NCBI GenBank assembly: GCA_963693285.1
Contig: OY848920.1
Coordinates: 2,369,135-2,433,134, forward strand
DNA from: Xestospongia muta
Taxonomy: Eukaryota > Porifera > Demospongiae > Haplosclerida > Petrosiidae
Reading direction: 5' to 3'
Length of the DNA stretch: 64,000 nt
A model generated the notes under the pieces. That model searched no databases, was not told the origin of the DNA, and saw only the letters and a list, made by a program, of their open reading frames with translations. The position numbers were made by a program, and so were the translations under genes. Of this stretch, positions 10,156 to 22,400 are shown piece by piece (positions within the stretch are counted from its first letter, which is position 1; the number at the start of each line of letters is the position of its first letter).

Positions 10156-12004
10156 ACTACAGTACCCTCGCTATGCGCCCACGCACAGCGAGGTTAATAA
10201 ATTGTAGAATATTAGGATGACGTAATGTAGCCATTGTGTTGATCTCACGATGTATTAATTCTAAATTATCAACACTCATTATAACTTGATACATTTGTTT
10301 TACAGCAACTCTTTGCTCTCTAAAAATGCCAATCTTAATTGCTCCCCAACCACCTCTTCCCAGTTCCTCTTCAGTGAGATTGATCTCATTGTGACTCACT
10401 TTCCATGATGTATTGTCCAGTTGCCTTCTGAGTTGCATGTTTTCAATCTCAAGTTTTCGTTTTTCTTCATAGAGTTTTTGATTTTCATTTTCAAGTGTTG
10501 TTATCTTATTTTGAAACTCTTTTTCTTGTAGTGTTAACTTTTCTGTAAGAGTTTGTTTAAGGTTAGAAGTATCTCTAATTGGTGTTTGTGGGTCTATTGT
10601 TTCTATTTCACCTATTGATGCTTGATTATAGGCAGCAGAAACGTTTATTGCTTTCTCATCAAATCTCTGATGTTGAGTAAACAATTCAGCATGAAATACT
10701 AGATGTTCTGGACGAAAAATGTGATGACCATTTGAATCAACTTCAAAAAAGGAATGTTTTTGACTCTTAGTAGCTTCAATATAGAGATCAAAATATTCAC
10801 TTTCATCGTCAACTTCCACATCCAAAGACTAGGTATAATATTTTAAATTATTAATATTATATTACTTACTGTCTCAACTCCAATGGCTGTTATTGCGAAA
10901 GGTTTCTCAGACAATTTCACTTCTCCTATCCATCTCACAATACCAGAAACAGTTATTTTATCTCTCATGGGGACAATAACAAGATCACCAATTTTAAACT
11001 TGTTGTCGTTAGTATTAGTAATTGTTAATGGAGTTGTGTATTCTCTAAGAGGAATAGATACATCACTGTATGCTGTTGAAGAAAACATTCTGGCTCTGTT
11101 AGGTGTTCTTAAAGAAGGTACTACAAAAGTAATTGAAAAAAATATTATACAAATATAAGTTATTATATATGTGAACTAATTTGCAATAAGAGACCACTTC
11201 TGTCCAAACAGTTGTGGTCTAGTTAGTGAAAAGAGACAATTTTAAAAACATTTCAAAAACTATTTTTGTATGCATGCAGTTATCATGAATAGTTGTGCAT
11301 ATATAACAACTATATGTATACAATACTCTTTTTGAGATGTTTTTTTAACAGTGGTCATTTTTCACACACGATTCAGGTCACAATTGTTTACCAAAAGTGG
11401 TCCTTTATTGAAAATTAAGCATTATGTGTATAGACTTACAAAATACAAACTTGACTTAATAGATGATACTGATCCATATACATCAGCCACGCCCCAGTAT
11501 TGCTTATCAGGAGGTAATCCCTTCCACACAACATCTTAAACGTCCCATCAACATATAGACATAATTTTCCATTTGTGGTAATTGAAAGTCCTACTGATTG
11601 ACCCACTGACAAACTCTTAATATTAAAATTAAAAAACATCTCAACGTCGGAATTGTAAGCTTGACCATTTGTCAAGATCCAATAATCAGATTTAGAACAA
11701 AATACTGTAGCATCAGATGGTATCTCACTTTCATCAGGAGATTGAGTAGTTACCCCAATTCTCTGCTAAAATAAAAACATCCCATATTTTAACATCAAGA
11801 CACACTATTTAGAAGAGATCCAGGATAATCCTTGTCATTTTGGCTGATTGCTTCTATTTGAAAGATACATCTATTTGGAATTGGTTGTTCTGTGAAAACT
11901 ACTCCATTATTGTAACTGTCTACTCGATGTGCTACAGTTTTATCTTTCAAGAGACGAATATTAAGACCGTGGCGATGATGAAAAGTACACATTTCTTTGT
12001 CCAT
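8474..12004 (-). pseudogene. NHR-CAP-Gly-kinase gene split by a repeat insertion
   Basis: On the minus strand, exon 1 (12004-11813) and exon 2 (11762-11440) make the NHR domain. Exon 3 (11120-10870) and the start of exon 4 (from 10828) make the CAP-Gly-like domain. A coiled coil and the kinase N-lobe run to the ILQFI codons at about 10197. The C-lobe resumes at about 9022 with ITEVMD and ends at 8474. HRDLSSTN and SDFG are intact. Lesions are an inserted element (about 9023-10196) with loss of about 38 bp of the hinge, exon 1 donor GT changed to CT (11812-11811), and two single-base deletions in exon 2 against paralogs. The upstream domains are more diverged than in the other copies, so this was an older paralog. 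Confidence 0.85.
9023..10196 (-). mobile_element. Repeat element inserted in the kinase exon
   Basis: Ends are AACCTCGCTG (minus strand, at 10195) and CAGCGAGGTT followed by the palindrome GGCACTTTAGTGCC (about 9026-9050). The same two ends bound the element at 31190-31668. Inside is a direct duplication with a period of about 321 bp (9325-9645 and 9646-9966), each unit encoding a similar minus-strand frame (LERSNAFRKRLQALKRLLL) that I do not recognise, plus a (CA)n tract at 10129-10152. In the 31-kb copy TTAA flanks both GCGAGG ends, but the shared 12-bp palindrome beyond it shows that the element extends further, so I do not assign a superfamily. Confidence 0.75.
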
Positions 12005-12039
12005 CTTAGTTGCAAGTAAGTGTGTAGATCTGAGGATGT

Positions 12040-12430
12040 ATTAAATCTAAATTGTCAGAACTCATTACAATTTGATACATTTAAAGCAACTCTTTGCTCC
12101 CTAAAAATGCCAATTTTAATTGCCCCCAACCACCTCTTCCCAGTTCCTCTTCAGTGACGGTGATCTCATTGTGACTCACTTTCTAGTTACTTTTTGAGTT
12201 GGATGTTTTCAATATTTTTCGAGCTAACTGTGATTTAAATCAGCATTTTCCTCTTCAAGTTATTGTTTCCTGTCTAATAACTGTTGTTGTATTCCAATAA
12301 GTTTTTGGTTTGTCTTTTTAATCTCTGAATTTTTTTTAAACTCTCTTTCTTGTAATGTTAATTGTTCTAAGAGAGTTTGTTTGGCCTCAACATTACATGA
12401 TTGAGCCCTTTTTACATCAATATGTCTTGG
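12040..12430 (-). pseudogene. Kinase-family fragment (coiled coil and N-lobe)
   Basis: The minus strand from about 12420 matches the coiled-coil start of the kinase exon and runs to the region after the glycine loop, with EELGRGGWG codons near 12140. Small deletions break the frame repeatedly, and the VAVKQ lysine codon region is shortened. It lies immediately upstream of the split copy and is an older decayed tandem unit. Confidence 0.75.
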
Positions 12431-12525
12431 TGTAACTTGACTACGATGATAAGATCATAATGAAATGACACATAATGATGTCATCATAGGACAAGTTGTT
12501 ACATCATCAGTCAAGTTACACCAAG
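12426..12525. repeat. Short foldback element (17-bp inverted repeats)
   Basis: CTTGGTGTAACTTGACT at 12426-12442 is exactly inverted at 12509-12525, separated by about 66 bp. It has the size and form of a MITE. Confidence 0.75.
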
Positions 12526-12961
12526 AAGCACCCTTATTACAAGTCTCCATTAAAAGGGTATCGTCAACAGTATCCATGGAAACATTCCTTTTCTTGAGTA
12601 TCTGTTCATTTTTTCATGGCTGTAAGAAAAGAATGAATAAAGTAAAAATGGACACACTATAAACATACCTTTTGTAGTTCAACAGTGACATTAACTTTGT
12701 GATATCTCATTTCCAAGAAAAAAATCACATGACAATCATATGACATAAATATCCACTTACATCCACTATACTTTGCTATATATCTGAGTGTCATACTGAA
12801 TACACTACTACGTATTGTCACTATCACTACATTAACTAATACAGATGGAATTTGTCCTCAATATACCATATAAGGAAGTATGCTATTTATAGTACCCTTG
12901 CAATGCTATTTATAGTTATATGCAGCCACACCCTTCTTTGACCTCCCAAGAAATATTAACT
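12526..12961. promoter_or_regulatory. Upstream region of the death/SH3/LRR gene
   Basis: No gene is seen. GCTATTTATAGT occurs twice (about 12879-12890 and 12904-12915). The second, about 50 bp before the ATG at 12962, could serve as a TATA-like element. This is only a suggestion. Confidence 0.3.
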
Positions 12962-15900
12962 ATGGCGTCAAGTCTGAGTGAGTTAAATTAAGTTCCTTTT
13001 CTCATTTATGAATGTCATTTTCATTTTAGATGTTGCTAATTTGAAAGATATCATTGAAGCTTTAAAGAAAAGTCTTTTCCCAAACCATCGCTGGTTTCCT
13101 CTTGGTCTACAACTGGGTCTATTACAACCTACTCTGTCAGACATTAGAGCCAAGTATAGAGATGATCCAGAGAGCTGTCTTCAGGAGTGTTTAACTCTGT
13201 GGTTGAGTAAAGCTGACAAGGTGACTGAGAGTGGAGGTCCTACATGGGATTCATTAGCTGATGCCCTTCACAAGATTGGAGAAACTTTTGCTGCTGAAAA
13301 AATAAATGAATTCAGTAAGAGGCTCAATGATGGATATGTTGTGACAAATTTCTTAATTTTTTCTCCTTTTCTCATAGAATTCTCCACACCAGCTTGTCAA
13401 ATGCTACAGAAGCACACTGACAGGCTCTCATCACTGACTCTTCCTGTAGAGATTGTTCAGATGTTACATGCAGAGAGAGTAATCTCTAAGGAAACATTAG
13501 ATGAAGTCAATAGAGCAGGAGGTGTACTAGGAGAAGGTCCATTGAAAGCACTGTGTACTACAGTGTGTGAAGAGGCAAAGAAATTAAAGAAGTTTGCTAG
13601 TATATTATTGAAATCGGAAGAAGTAGTACAGATTGCTCAAGACATACTCCAGGAGTATAGTAAATAAATTTACATATTATTCTATTGTGACTTCCCATTT
13701 TGTTACACAGATCAAACATTTCCTTCCCAAGTCAAACTGCAGGCCACATTTCAATATGATTTTGATCGAATGAGAGTGATGTTTGGAAATCTCATTGATA
13801 AGGTTGCACCTCTCATTAAAGGTGGCATTCCTTCACTTGATGAACTGAAAACATACCTTCGAAGGTGTTTCCAAGAGCTAGCACCTCAATTAAGTGCAGC
13901 AAAATCTTTCGATGATGTTATAGATATTGTTCAAGACACATGTACCATCATTAATATTTGCTGCTTAGAAGCCATTGTTGATCGCTATGAAATCACTAAA
14001 GCTAAAATGCTCATTACAGAATTCAAGAAACAAGTTGATGATTTTTGTGAGAATGTGAAAGCCGATATATGCCTTAAGCAAAACTTCAAGACAGCTTCTT
14101 CTTCTCATCTTACTTGTGAAAGTATTGAGTTTGTTGTGGAATGGAAGACAAATGAATGCACACTTCGTCACATTAAAGGTTTATTGTTGAAGGCGTTTAA
14201 AGATATGGCGAAATCTGTCCAAGTTAGAGCAGTGAATGAAGGCAACTCCATTATTATCATCTGCTATGCTCCACTAAGGTTGATGAATTTTCTGTTAATG
14301 GTTGCCAAAAGCAATCTTGACTTACTTAAGGAAATGGGAGTCATTAAACTCACTATTGGCTATCATATTATTCTTGATAAGTGTAAAAGGAATGAGGTTA
14401 GAATTGAATTGTTTCAAAACAAACATTATCTTATTACTTATAGGAGATGAGAGCTATTGAAGAAGATTTAGAGGATATCAGACACAAACTGGAGTCAAGG
14501 GACACAATTATTAGAGAGATGACAACAGAAATGGATGATTTAAAATCACAGCTTAGAAACAGTGAAGGTCAGGCCAACCTTGAAGTAATAATATGGTGTT
14601 AGTCAAGTTTATTATGAATAAAAGCACAAGAGACTATGTCTTGAATGTTTTCAATTCACATTTTATCTGATTTATTCTTGTGTTTTTTGTTACAACATTT
14701 GATATCTTAACACTCTTAGAGACCTGACTTCATCAATTAGTACCACAATCAACAACACTTAATTTATGTAACACATCTATCATGTAAATTAACTTTGTGG
14801 TACAATATGGCAAACACTGTATGGCAGTTCCTTTAATACAATCATACATTGAACAATAAACTATTAAGAGTTCATCCATTCATCAGTAGATTGAGTCTAT
14901 GAAGGAACATGCACCATTTAGTGCACTAGTCCATCAATAATAATAGGATCTCTTTTGTCCTAGAGGTAGAAAATTATTCCATTAGCTCTATTTGAATACC
15001 ATTGTGCTAGATCTTTGTTGAATAATTGTACATAAATATTATGTGTAATTATTTTAGCTACTGTCAAATATTTTGTATAGATGAAAAACTAATCAAAGAA
15101 AGGGAGTTTGAAGAAATGTACCAAGGAAAGAAAGGTAGTAGTGTCTTATTCATGTAACAAAGCTTGTATCATTGTATTGATCTCATATACTGTAGCTACT
15201 GAAGAAGAATTAAATTTAGTGAAGCAAGTGTTAGAACAGAAACAAAGAGAGATTAATGACTTGACATCATTGTTAGAAATGAAAGAAGGTAAGATATCTG
15301 ATGTAATGATGAATCTTGAGATACTTTTAACATTTCATATCAAGAATAAATGCTTCTCTCTTTATAGCTCTTAAAGAGGAACTAGACACACTTAAAAACA
15401 AAATACTAGAAATGTCTGGTATCACAGAAACTAAAGGTAAGCTCTTAACAACAAGTTCTATGTACACACTTGTTCTCTCTTGTTTATAGAGTCTGAGTTG
15501 AAACAACTGTTAGAAGCAAATACTAAAATGAACAGAGCAAAAATTTTACAGATAGAACAGTTAACAAATACCATCAAGGAAAAAGAAAGTGAGATGTTAA
15601 TAATGTACACACTATTGTATTAATGAGATATTCCATAGTCTTTGAGAAGGAGTTATTGTCAGTGTCTGTTGAGAAACAAGGAGAGATAGAGACACTACAA
15701 GAAATAATAACAACATTGACATTACAGCTAAGAGAGAGAGACAAACAGATTGAGGAGTTAAAGCAAAGCTTGAAAGGTAACTGATATTAGTAGATAATTG
15801 TTACTTCTCATTATATGACATTGTTACTAAATTTAGCATTTATACAAAAGCCTCAGAAACTATTAACTAATGAAGGACTTCATAAGTCTAGTCAAGAAGA

Positions 15901-17708
15901 GTCCACACTATCTATCAATGGTAAGTGTCATAGTACCATATCTATGTCTTAGGATGTGTCCATTGTCCATCTATGGAAATGTTATCTTACTTGAGCTTAA
16001 CCATGTAATTACATGTTGCAAATAAACTATTTTGGTGACAGATACAGACAAGTCAGTGACTTCTAAACAACTTTACAGATTTTGCTCTTAGTTAGTCTCA
16101 CTCACCTTTTCTTTGTTAGCCTAGTCCTGATCATCTTGTAGCATTAAATTCATTAATACCACATGATAAAATTGTACAACCACAAACATTTGTCACCACT
16201 TTGCCTACAAAAGCATATACCTTATATGGTATTATAAGATAAGGACTTGTCATAACAGATAGTACATGCATGTTAGTGTATAAATGTTCAACACTCCTTC
16301 TCTTCTTCATCCACTCCTGACTACATATATTATACAAATTATATTGTCATTACTTATTGTAGAGTCTTCAGTACATGAATTGAGAGATGAGGCAAAGGGT
16401 TCAACTGATGATAAAGAGTCAGGTTATGGTATGTTATGTTCTGATGTTTCATAAAGTTACATTATAATGATGTATTAGTGGTCTATACAGAAGCTGTTGT
16501 CAAACATTATTCCACCAAAAAACATCCTGAGGATTTAACTCTAAATGTTGGAGATGTTATTAAAGATGTTATTAAGGTATGGAGACATCCTTTTTGTGCA
16601 TTCATTCATTATGTCAACATATTATTTAAAAATCATCTCTAATTATATTATATATTTTCGTAGATTGGTGGAGGATGGTATGAAGGGACTCTGAATGGAG
16701 TCCGTGGGGATTTTTCTTTGAATTATACAGAACTACAACTAGCTAAATCTGAATTATCTCATGGTGATCCCAAACTAGGAGGTAATTACTGTAATATTTT
16801 CATTAAAACTTAATTTATAAAGTTTTTGTATAGTAAAGTTTGTAACACTATATATTATGTGTGTACATTATATCTACATACTAACTCTGTTTATAACAGG
16901 ACGAACTGGAAGAGTTGAGTGGAGAGATGATATAGAGATTGTTTGGCTTATCTCACCAACTATTGAACAATGTGAAGAGGTTGTTAGCAGATTAATAAAA
17001 GAACAACAAACCAAAGGAAGTAGATGGCGTATTAATCTCAGATCATCATCTCCTGAAAGTGCGCTTGTAATTATTAGTAATCTCACTAAGTGTGCAGTGA
17101 GGACACTTGATATACACAGTACTCCATTGGACAGTATGTGTATGTCAACATTATCAGCAGAGCTACAAACTACTAATAAAACAATAGTACGCCTATATCT
17201 TCGCTACTCTTCGCTTACCGGTGGTATCAAACAAATCAGTGATGCTCTCTTTACCAATACTACTCTTAAGACGTTAGTGTTGGTTAATGTTACTATCACA
17301 GATGAAGATACCAATCACTTATCTACCATGTTAAGTATTAATAAGACATTGGAAGTACTAGGTCTCATCAACTGTAACATCACTGATAATGGTGTCCGAT
17401 ATATCTGTGAAGGCCTCACGAAAAACCAAACATTGACTTCGCTGGACATCAGATATAATCCTCAGATCACTTCAGCCAGTACCAGTACAATAGCTGAACT
17501 GATAAATACAACTAAATCATTAGCTTATATACATCTCAACAATACTTCACTAAACAATGATGATATTAAGACTATTTGTACTTCACTCATTGAAAATACT
17601 ACCATACAGACACTACGCCTATCCAAACAACATGAAGAGTATTGTATGAAGTTAGATAGTTTTCAGCTTATCAGAGACAGACTTGCCTTTGAACAAACCA
17701 CAGAGTAG
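12962..17708 (+). CDS. Death domain - coiled coil - SH3 - LRR protein
   Basis: Fifteen exons can be joined in phase: 12962-12977, 13030-13314, 13378-13659, 13711-14396, 14444-14567, 15081-15134, 15196-15288, 15368-15436, 15490-15588, 15639-15776, 15837-15920, 16363-16428, 16491-16576, 16664-16781 and 16900-17708, giving about 1002 residues. Residues 5-100 are a death domain (HRWFPLGLQLGL, ECLTLWL, GPTWDSLADAL). Residues 101-195 are a helical, possibly CARD-like region. Residues 196-423 form a conserved block (LEAIVDRYEI, EGNSIIIICYAPL, LTIGYHI) that I associate with sponge death-domain proteins. A coiled coil spans about 424-615, an SH3 domain about 665-716 (GGGWYEGTLNGVRGDF), and ribonuclease-inhibitor-type leucine-rich repeats about 735-1002. 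There is no NACHT or kinase domain. It is probably a cytoplasmic adaptor or sensor; the role is inferred from the domains. Confidence 0.85.
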
Positions 17709-17772
17709 TTTGTTCTATATATTTGCTTTCAACTTAGTTTTAATTTCTATTCATGTCTTTTTTCTTTTAGTA

Positions 17773-17778
17773 AATAAA
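17773..17778 (+). terminator. Polyadenylation signal AATAAA
   Basis: AATAAA lies 65 bp after the stop of the death/SH3/LRR gene, in a T-rich 3' region. Confidence 0.5.
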
Positions 17779-17939
17779 TTTCTTTCCATAAAAGAAGCAA
17801 TTTTTCTTGTGATGTACATATACAAGTAGTTGACCAGGTATAGTGGGTGTGGAAAAAAGTATGAACAGAAGCTATTGTTAACGGGAAGAAGAAAATGTAG
17901 ACAATTTTTGCATATTACATTTTTTTTGCCAAATTTTAT

Positions 17940-18330
17940 CATCCATTATCAAGATGTCTGTTATGTGCCCAATGGTGCTTATTGATCTATGGTGTCCAAT
18001 GGTGCTTGTATTATCAGATTGGACATCACTGAGATTAAGGACACCAGAGACAATACAGGAAGTGTGTAATGCCCATTGGTGTCTTAAGAATCTGTGGTGT
18101 CCAATGATACACATAATATCTGTGCTGTCCAATTAGACAATACTGGCAACATTGGGCACCACAGACAACTTGTGGTACCCATATTGTTTGATTGGACACC
18201 ACAGATTCTTTATGAACAATTGCGAACCACAAGGTGCCTATAATGTCCATGGCATCCAATGGTGTCTATAGTATCTGTTGTGCCAAATCAGACAATAAGG
18301 GCACCACATATTCTTCAGATACCATTAACA
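17940..18330. repeat. Repeat block with GGTGTCCAATGG motifs and a 20-bp inverted repeat
   Basis: Variants of TGGTGTCCAATGGTG recur in both orientations about every 30-60 bp. AAGAATCTGTGGTGTCCAAT at 18086-18105 is exactly inverted at 18191-18210. It contains no coding evidence, and open frames on both strands are products of the repeat. It is probably a foldback or decayed satellite element. Confidence 0.7.
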
Positions 18331-18816
18331 CTACACGCACCTCTATATATGTGAAAATGGCTTACAAGGAAATACTTTCTTGCAATGTTGGACTTTAAAT
18401 GGTGTAGGAAATTTATTATCAATAGTAATCACTTACTAACAGTACATGTTAAAACCTACCTACATTAGCACCTACAGTTGATCTCATGGGAATTAATATT
18501 GCAGCACTAAATAGAGAGTTCATTATTTCACTTGTATACAAACACATTTTAATCTACAGGTATATATACAAACATATACAGACGTATACAGACATACACA
18601 AAAATATATAGACGTAACTATAATTATAAATCTCACTAAACTGATTAGCTCTGTGGAACACTTTATCAATTGTATTATATTACCTACCTACAATAATACC
18701 TTCTATACAATTACTTTGATAGCTAGTAAGCTTTAGAGTCTAGGATAGATACCATTAAACTAGTGAAGCACTTACTGTGGTGCCCTAGTAGATTTATAAT
18801 ACTACTTATTCTTATC
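18331..18816. other. Intergenic, AT-rich with ATATACAGAC repeats
   Basis: No gene is seen. A short tandem tract of ATATACAGAC-like units lies at about 18555-18615, matching a longer one at 19100-19232. Confidence 0.5.
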
Positions 18817-19560
18817 TTCAGAGAGGCCTGGCCTTCCTCTGTTCTCCAGAGGTCAATCTCAAAAAAGTTTAAAAGCTAAGGTTATGTTTCCATATATTGT
18901 TGATCAACAGGACAAGATTATTATCAAAGAAGGTGACATTGTTGACATAATCACCAATCCATGTCAATTGAGAATGATGGTTGGTGGTTAGTACGACTTG
19001 ATAACAATGAAGGTCTGGCACCTGACAACTTTCACTCTCTCATAAAATCACCGACCTCTCCCTACAGTATGATTTTAATTACTTTACCTCTATACGAACA
19101 CATTTAAATGTACAGACAAAGACAGACATGTGCAGACATATGCAGACATATGCAGACTTATACAGACATGTACAGACTTTTACAGACATATACCAACATA
19201 TACTAACATATACAGACATATACAGACATTTGCAATATGTTACGTTTTCAATGATTTAAAAGTTAGCCGGTTAAATTATAAACCTTTCTTTTTTTTTTCT
19301 ACAGATAGCTTATTCATCAAATAAAGCATACGTTGAGCTTAAGTAACTTTCAGTTACATAGCTGAGAATGAAGATGAATTATCTCTGATGTCAGGTGATA
19401 TTGTAGAGATTTTACTTGATGAAGATGGCTGGTAGCATGGACTAGTTCGCGAGAAAGAAGGAGTATTCCCCTATAATTTTGTAGAACCATTTGTAGACGA
19501 AGAAGTGCCAGCACCTCTACCTGATACTAACTCATCTCCTGCACTTAGCAAGCCCAGTAA
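18817..19560 (+). pseudogene. SH3-domain pseudogene (CIN85/CD2AP-like)
   Basis: Two SH3-like exons are visible. The first (from about 18822) starts KAKVMFPYIVDQQDKIIIKE, then loses frame by one base. The expected ENDGWW and GLAPDNF motifs follow in another frame, ending at about 19067. The second (about 19355-19558) reads YIAENEDELSLMSGDIVEIL and DEDGW, then TAG where the second tryptophan is expected (19434-19436), followed by KEGVFPYNFVEPF in the same frame. A frameshift plus a nonsense change in the ligand-binding Trp pair make it non-functional. The intron between them holds the CAGACATATA microsatellite. SH3 identity is clear; the parent family is a guess. Confidence 0.75.
19100..19232. 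repeat. Tandem (ATATACAGAC)n-like minisatellite
   Basis: About twelve imperfect units of TACAGACATA or GCAGACATAT, inside the intron of the SH3 pseudogene. Confidence 0.85.
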
Positions 19561-20088
19561 GTCAAACAATTCATGGACTCTATTTATTAACATCTTATGT
19601 GGACTCCTGTTTGATATATTCTTGTTATAATGTTATAGTACATTTCATTCACTGTATAACTAATTACATACAAAGCTAACAAGAGTATATACATGTTTCT
19701 TGAGTTATGATTGTTATCTCACTAGCATTTTAAGAGCATGTGTGTCTGTTCACTGTATCAGTTGATTTCAATATTTTATGACCATTGTTAGATCAATATG
19801 GTTCCTTGTTCTTTTATATATTGTGATATGTATATACTGCTTAGTAACTCTGTTTTATAAACAGGAGGCACAAAATATCTTGGTAAATTGACTACTATTA
19901 ACTCTGAAATGCTAAGCAAAGCTATGTCATAAGTATAACAAAGTTGGCTGATAGGAGAATAAAAAAACATGATCAGTAGTTAATGTAACAAAAACTACCA
20001 CATTATGTTCACCATATCTATGTATGTATGCGTGTATTGTTGTATTTACAGTACACATTACTACTTAACTCTATAGGAGACATTAGTG
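19561..20088. other. Intergenic, nothing recognised
   Basis: AT-rich sequence with no supported coding region, ending at the breakpoint where the minus kinase-family copy begins. Confidence 0.5.
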
Positions 20089-20408
20089 TTAAGTGAAAAA
20101 ATTATGACAACAGTGTATTTCTTCAGTTTTCTGAGACAATCTCACACCTCCTGTCCACCTCACAATGCTAGTAATCATTTCTTTATCTCTTGTAGGTACA
20201 ATGACATGATCACCAATTTTAAACTTGCATTCTTTTGTATTAATAGTCGACAATCGAGATGTGTATTCCTTTTGAAGTGTTTGTTTCTCACTGTATGATC
20301 TTGTAGCCAACATTCTAACTCTGTTAGGTTTTCTCAAAGAAGGCCCTATAGGTACCAATTTGAAAGCAAAATACATATAAAATTCAATGCATAATAATAG
20401 TAATAATG

Positions 20409-20451
<43 letters not shown>

Positions 20452-21116
20452 TAATATAGACTTACAAAATACAAAACTTGACTTAATAGATGATACTGGT
20501 CCATACACATCAGCCACGCCCCAGTATTGCTTATCTGTAGGTAAACCCCTCCAAACAACATCATTGAACTTCCCATCAACATAAAAACTGAGCTTTCCAC
20601 TTTGAGTAACTGAAAGTCCTACTGATTGTCCCATTGACAAACTATTAATATCAAAATTAAGAATCACTCCACAGTCAGAGTTGTAAGCTTGATTATTTCT
20701 TAACATCCAGTAATCAGATTTAGAACAAAAGGCTATAGCATCTGATGGTATTTCAGCTTCATCAGGAGATTGAGTTGTTACACCAATTCTCTATTTAAAT
20801 AAAATAAAATTATGCTTTAAACACAAGGGTCACTTACAAGTGATTCAGGATAACCCTTGTCATTTAGTCTGACCACTTCTACTTGAAACATGTATTCATT
20901 TGGAATTGGTTGTTGTGAGAACACTATTCCATTATCATGACTGTTAACACGAAGTGCCACATTTCCATCTTCAAGGAGACGAATATTAAGACCGTGGCGA
21001 TGATGAAAAGCACACAACTCCTTGGCCATCTGACTGCAATTCGTAAGTAGCTTGAGGCACACCTCCACATTCCAGGCGTGTTCATAGAGTGCAGTCACTA
21101 ATAACAACATTACCAT
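20089..21116 (-). pseudogene. Truncated NHR plus CAP-Gly copy lacking the kinase
   Basis: On the minus strand, exon 1 (ending near 20836), exon 2 (about 20793-20467) and exon 3 (about 20349-20120) are open and close to the intact gene at 23222. Exon 3 breaks off after SQKTEE-coding bases and runs into unrelated sequence with a stop at 20089. The end of the CAP-Gly domain, the coiled coil and the kinase are missing. The left arm of a large inverted duplication ends here. NHR motifs (FHHRHGLNIRLL, NGIVFSQQPIPNEY, GVADVYG) are intact, so a free NHR protein could in principle be made. Confidence 0.8.
20411..20446. repeat. (TA)n microsatellite
   Basis: About 18 TA units in the intron between the NHR and CAP-Gly exons of the minus copy. 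The intact gene has a similar tract in the same intron. Confidence 0.9.
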
Positions 21117-22040
21117 TGATGGTTAAACACTATTTATATAATATAATAGGGTAATGGTTTTTAGCTTATACACGTAGTGGTAGTAAAAATCAATGTTAAC
21201 TTGGACTAACAAGTATATATACACTTTTTTCATTAAAAAAGTCATTAATGAAATAATCATCTACAATGAACACATTTTTTGTATTGAGTGTAACAGAATT
21301 GTCAGTTGCATGTCTTTTATTATGCAAAATCCAGTTGGTTATATTCTCTAGCAGCAAATTATATATATATATCACCAACCACATTTCCAGATACACAATA
21401 ATACAACAACATTTTTTAAAATCGTTTCATTCCATTACTTATTTTATATAGACAACTATATAGATAAATCAAAAGTATTAGCAAAATTTTAACCCTCACA
21501 TATATATTGTACTTGCATGCATGCAAGTACAATATACAATTTATATGAATTGTATAATATATAATAGATATGCAATCAACCAAGATATGGTGGTATAGCA
21601 TATAGTTTCACTCATTATATTGACTTAGACTACTCTAATCTAATAACTTGATATCATCATATACCCTTTATCTAACTAAGTTGATTTTATTTTGTTGTAT
21701 TTACCAACTTAAACTTTTTTCACTGTTACTAGCTATACATATACAAAAATATTGCAGATAAAGTAAGTGAGAACATCAAGCTAATAGAATAGTCAGGAAT
21801 ATTTAAAATACAATGCTTCTATTTGTTGTTGCTGGCACCCCTTTTATGTAATACATGTTTATAGAGTACAAGGTATTTGGCATGCATGCTGCTTAACTAT
21901 AAACCTTTTTAGCTACACTTAATATTACTATTTATAGATATTACTCCATTATTATTAGCATGATAATATACACAAGACGGTCACAATATTACTGTCATAT
22001 GTATAGATTAAAGCAATTATTATTTAAATTTAAAATGGCT
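21117..22040 (-). repeat. Upstream flank of the minus copy
   Basis: Non-coding. Nearly identical to 7441-8375 and inverted relative to 22438-23134. It includes the 34-bp palindrome at 21503-21536. Confidence 0.8.
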
Positions 22041-22164
22041 ATTTCAGTCATCTAAACTTACCTTTACTTTTGTCGTACATTATCTACTCTGAATCCACTT
22101 GTATGTATATATCATATGTAAACTGATCAATGAGGCCATGCACACTTGAACTAGCATTTCGTCA

Positions 22165-22400
22165 TTTAAACCGTGTTCTTTGTTACCATAATCTTCAATA
22201 TAATATAAGCCCAAAATTGAGTTACCACAAAGCCAAAACTGATCTAATTCAATCAGTATAAAGTCAACTAGAAGCCAAAAAGTACTCTTTGTGGTTTATT
22301 GTCTAATAATTGAAAGTATGAGGGAGAGATAGATATTATTTCAGCTTAATTAACTGGGTTAGTTTAGGTGAAACAGTATCTGCTAATAGCTTCAATTTAA
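22165..22400. repeat. Dispersed repeat, copy 1
   Basis: Contains the TTGAGTTACCACAAAGCCAA block and AGAAGCCAAAAAG, shared with 48050-48300, 48700-48960 and 49725-49980. It is MITE-sized and non-coding. Confidence 0.65.

Noticed and set aside
19100..19232. CRISPR-like spaced repeats
   Set aside because: This is a simple minisatellite without unique spacers, in an animal-type genome with introns.
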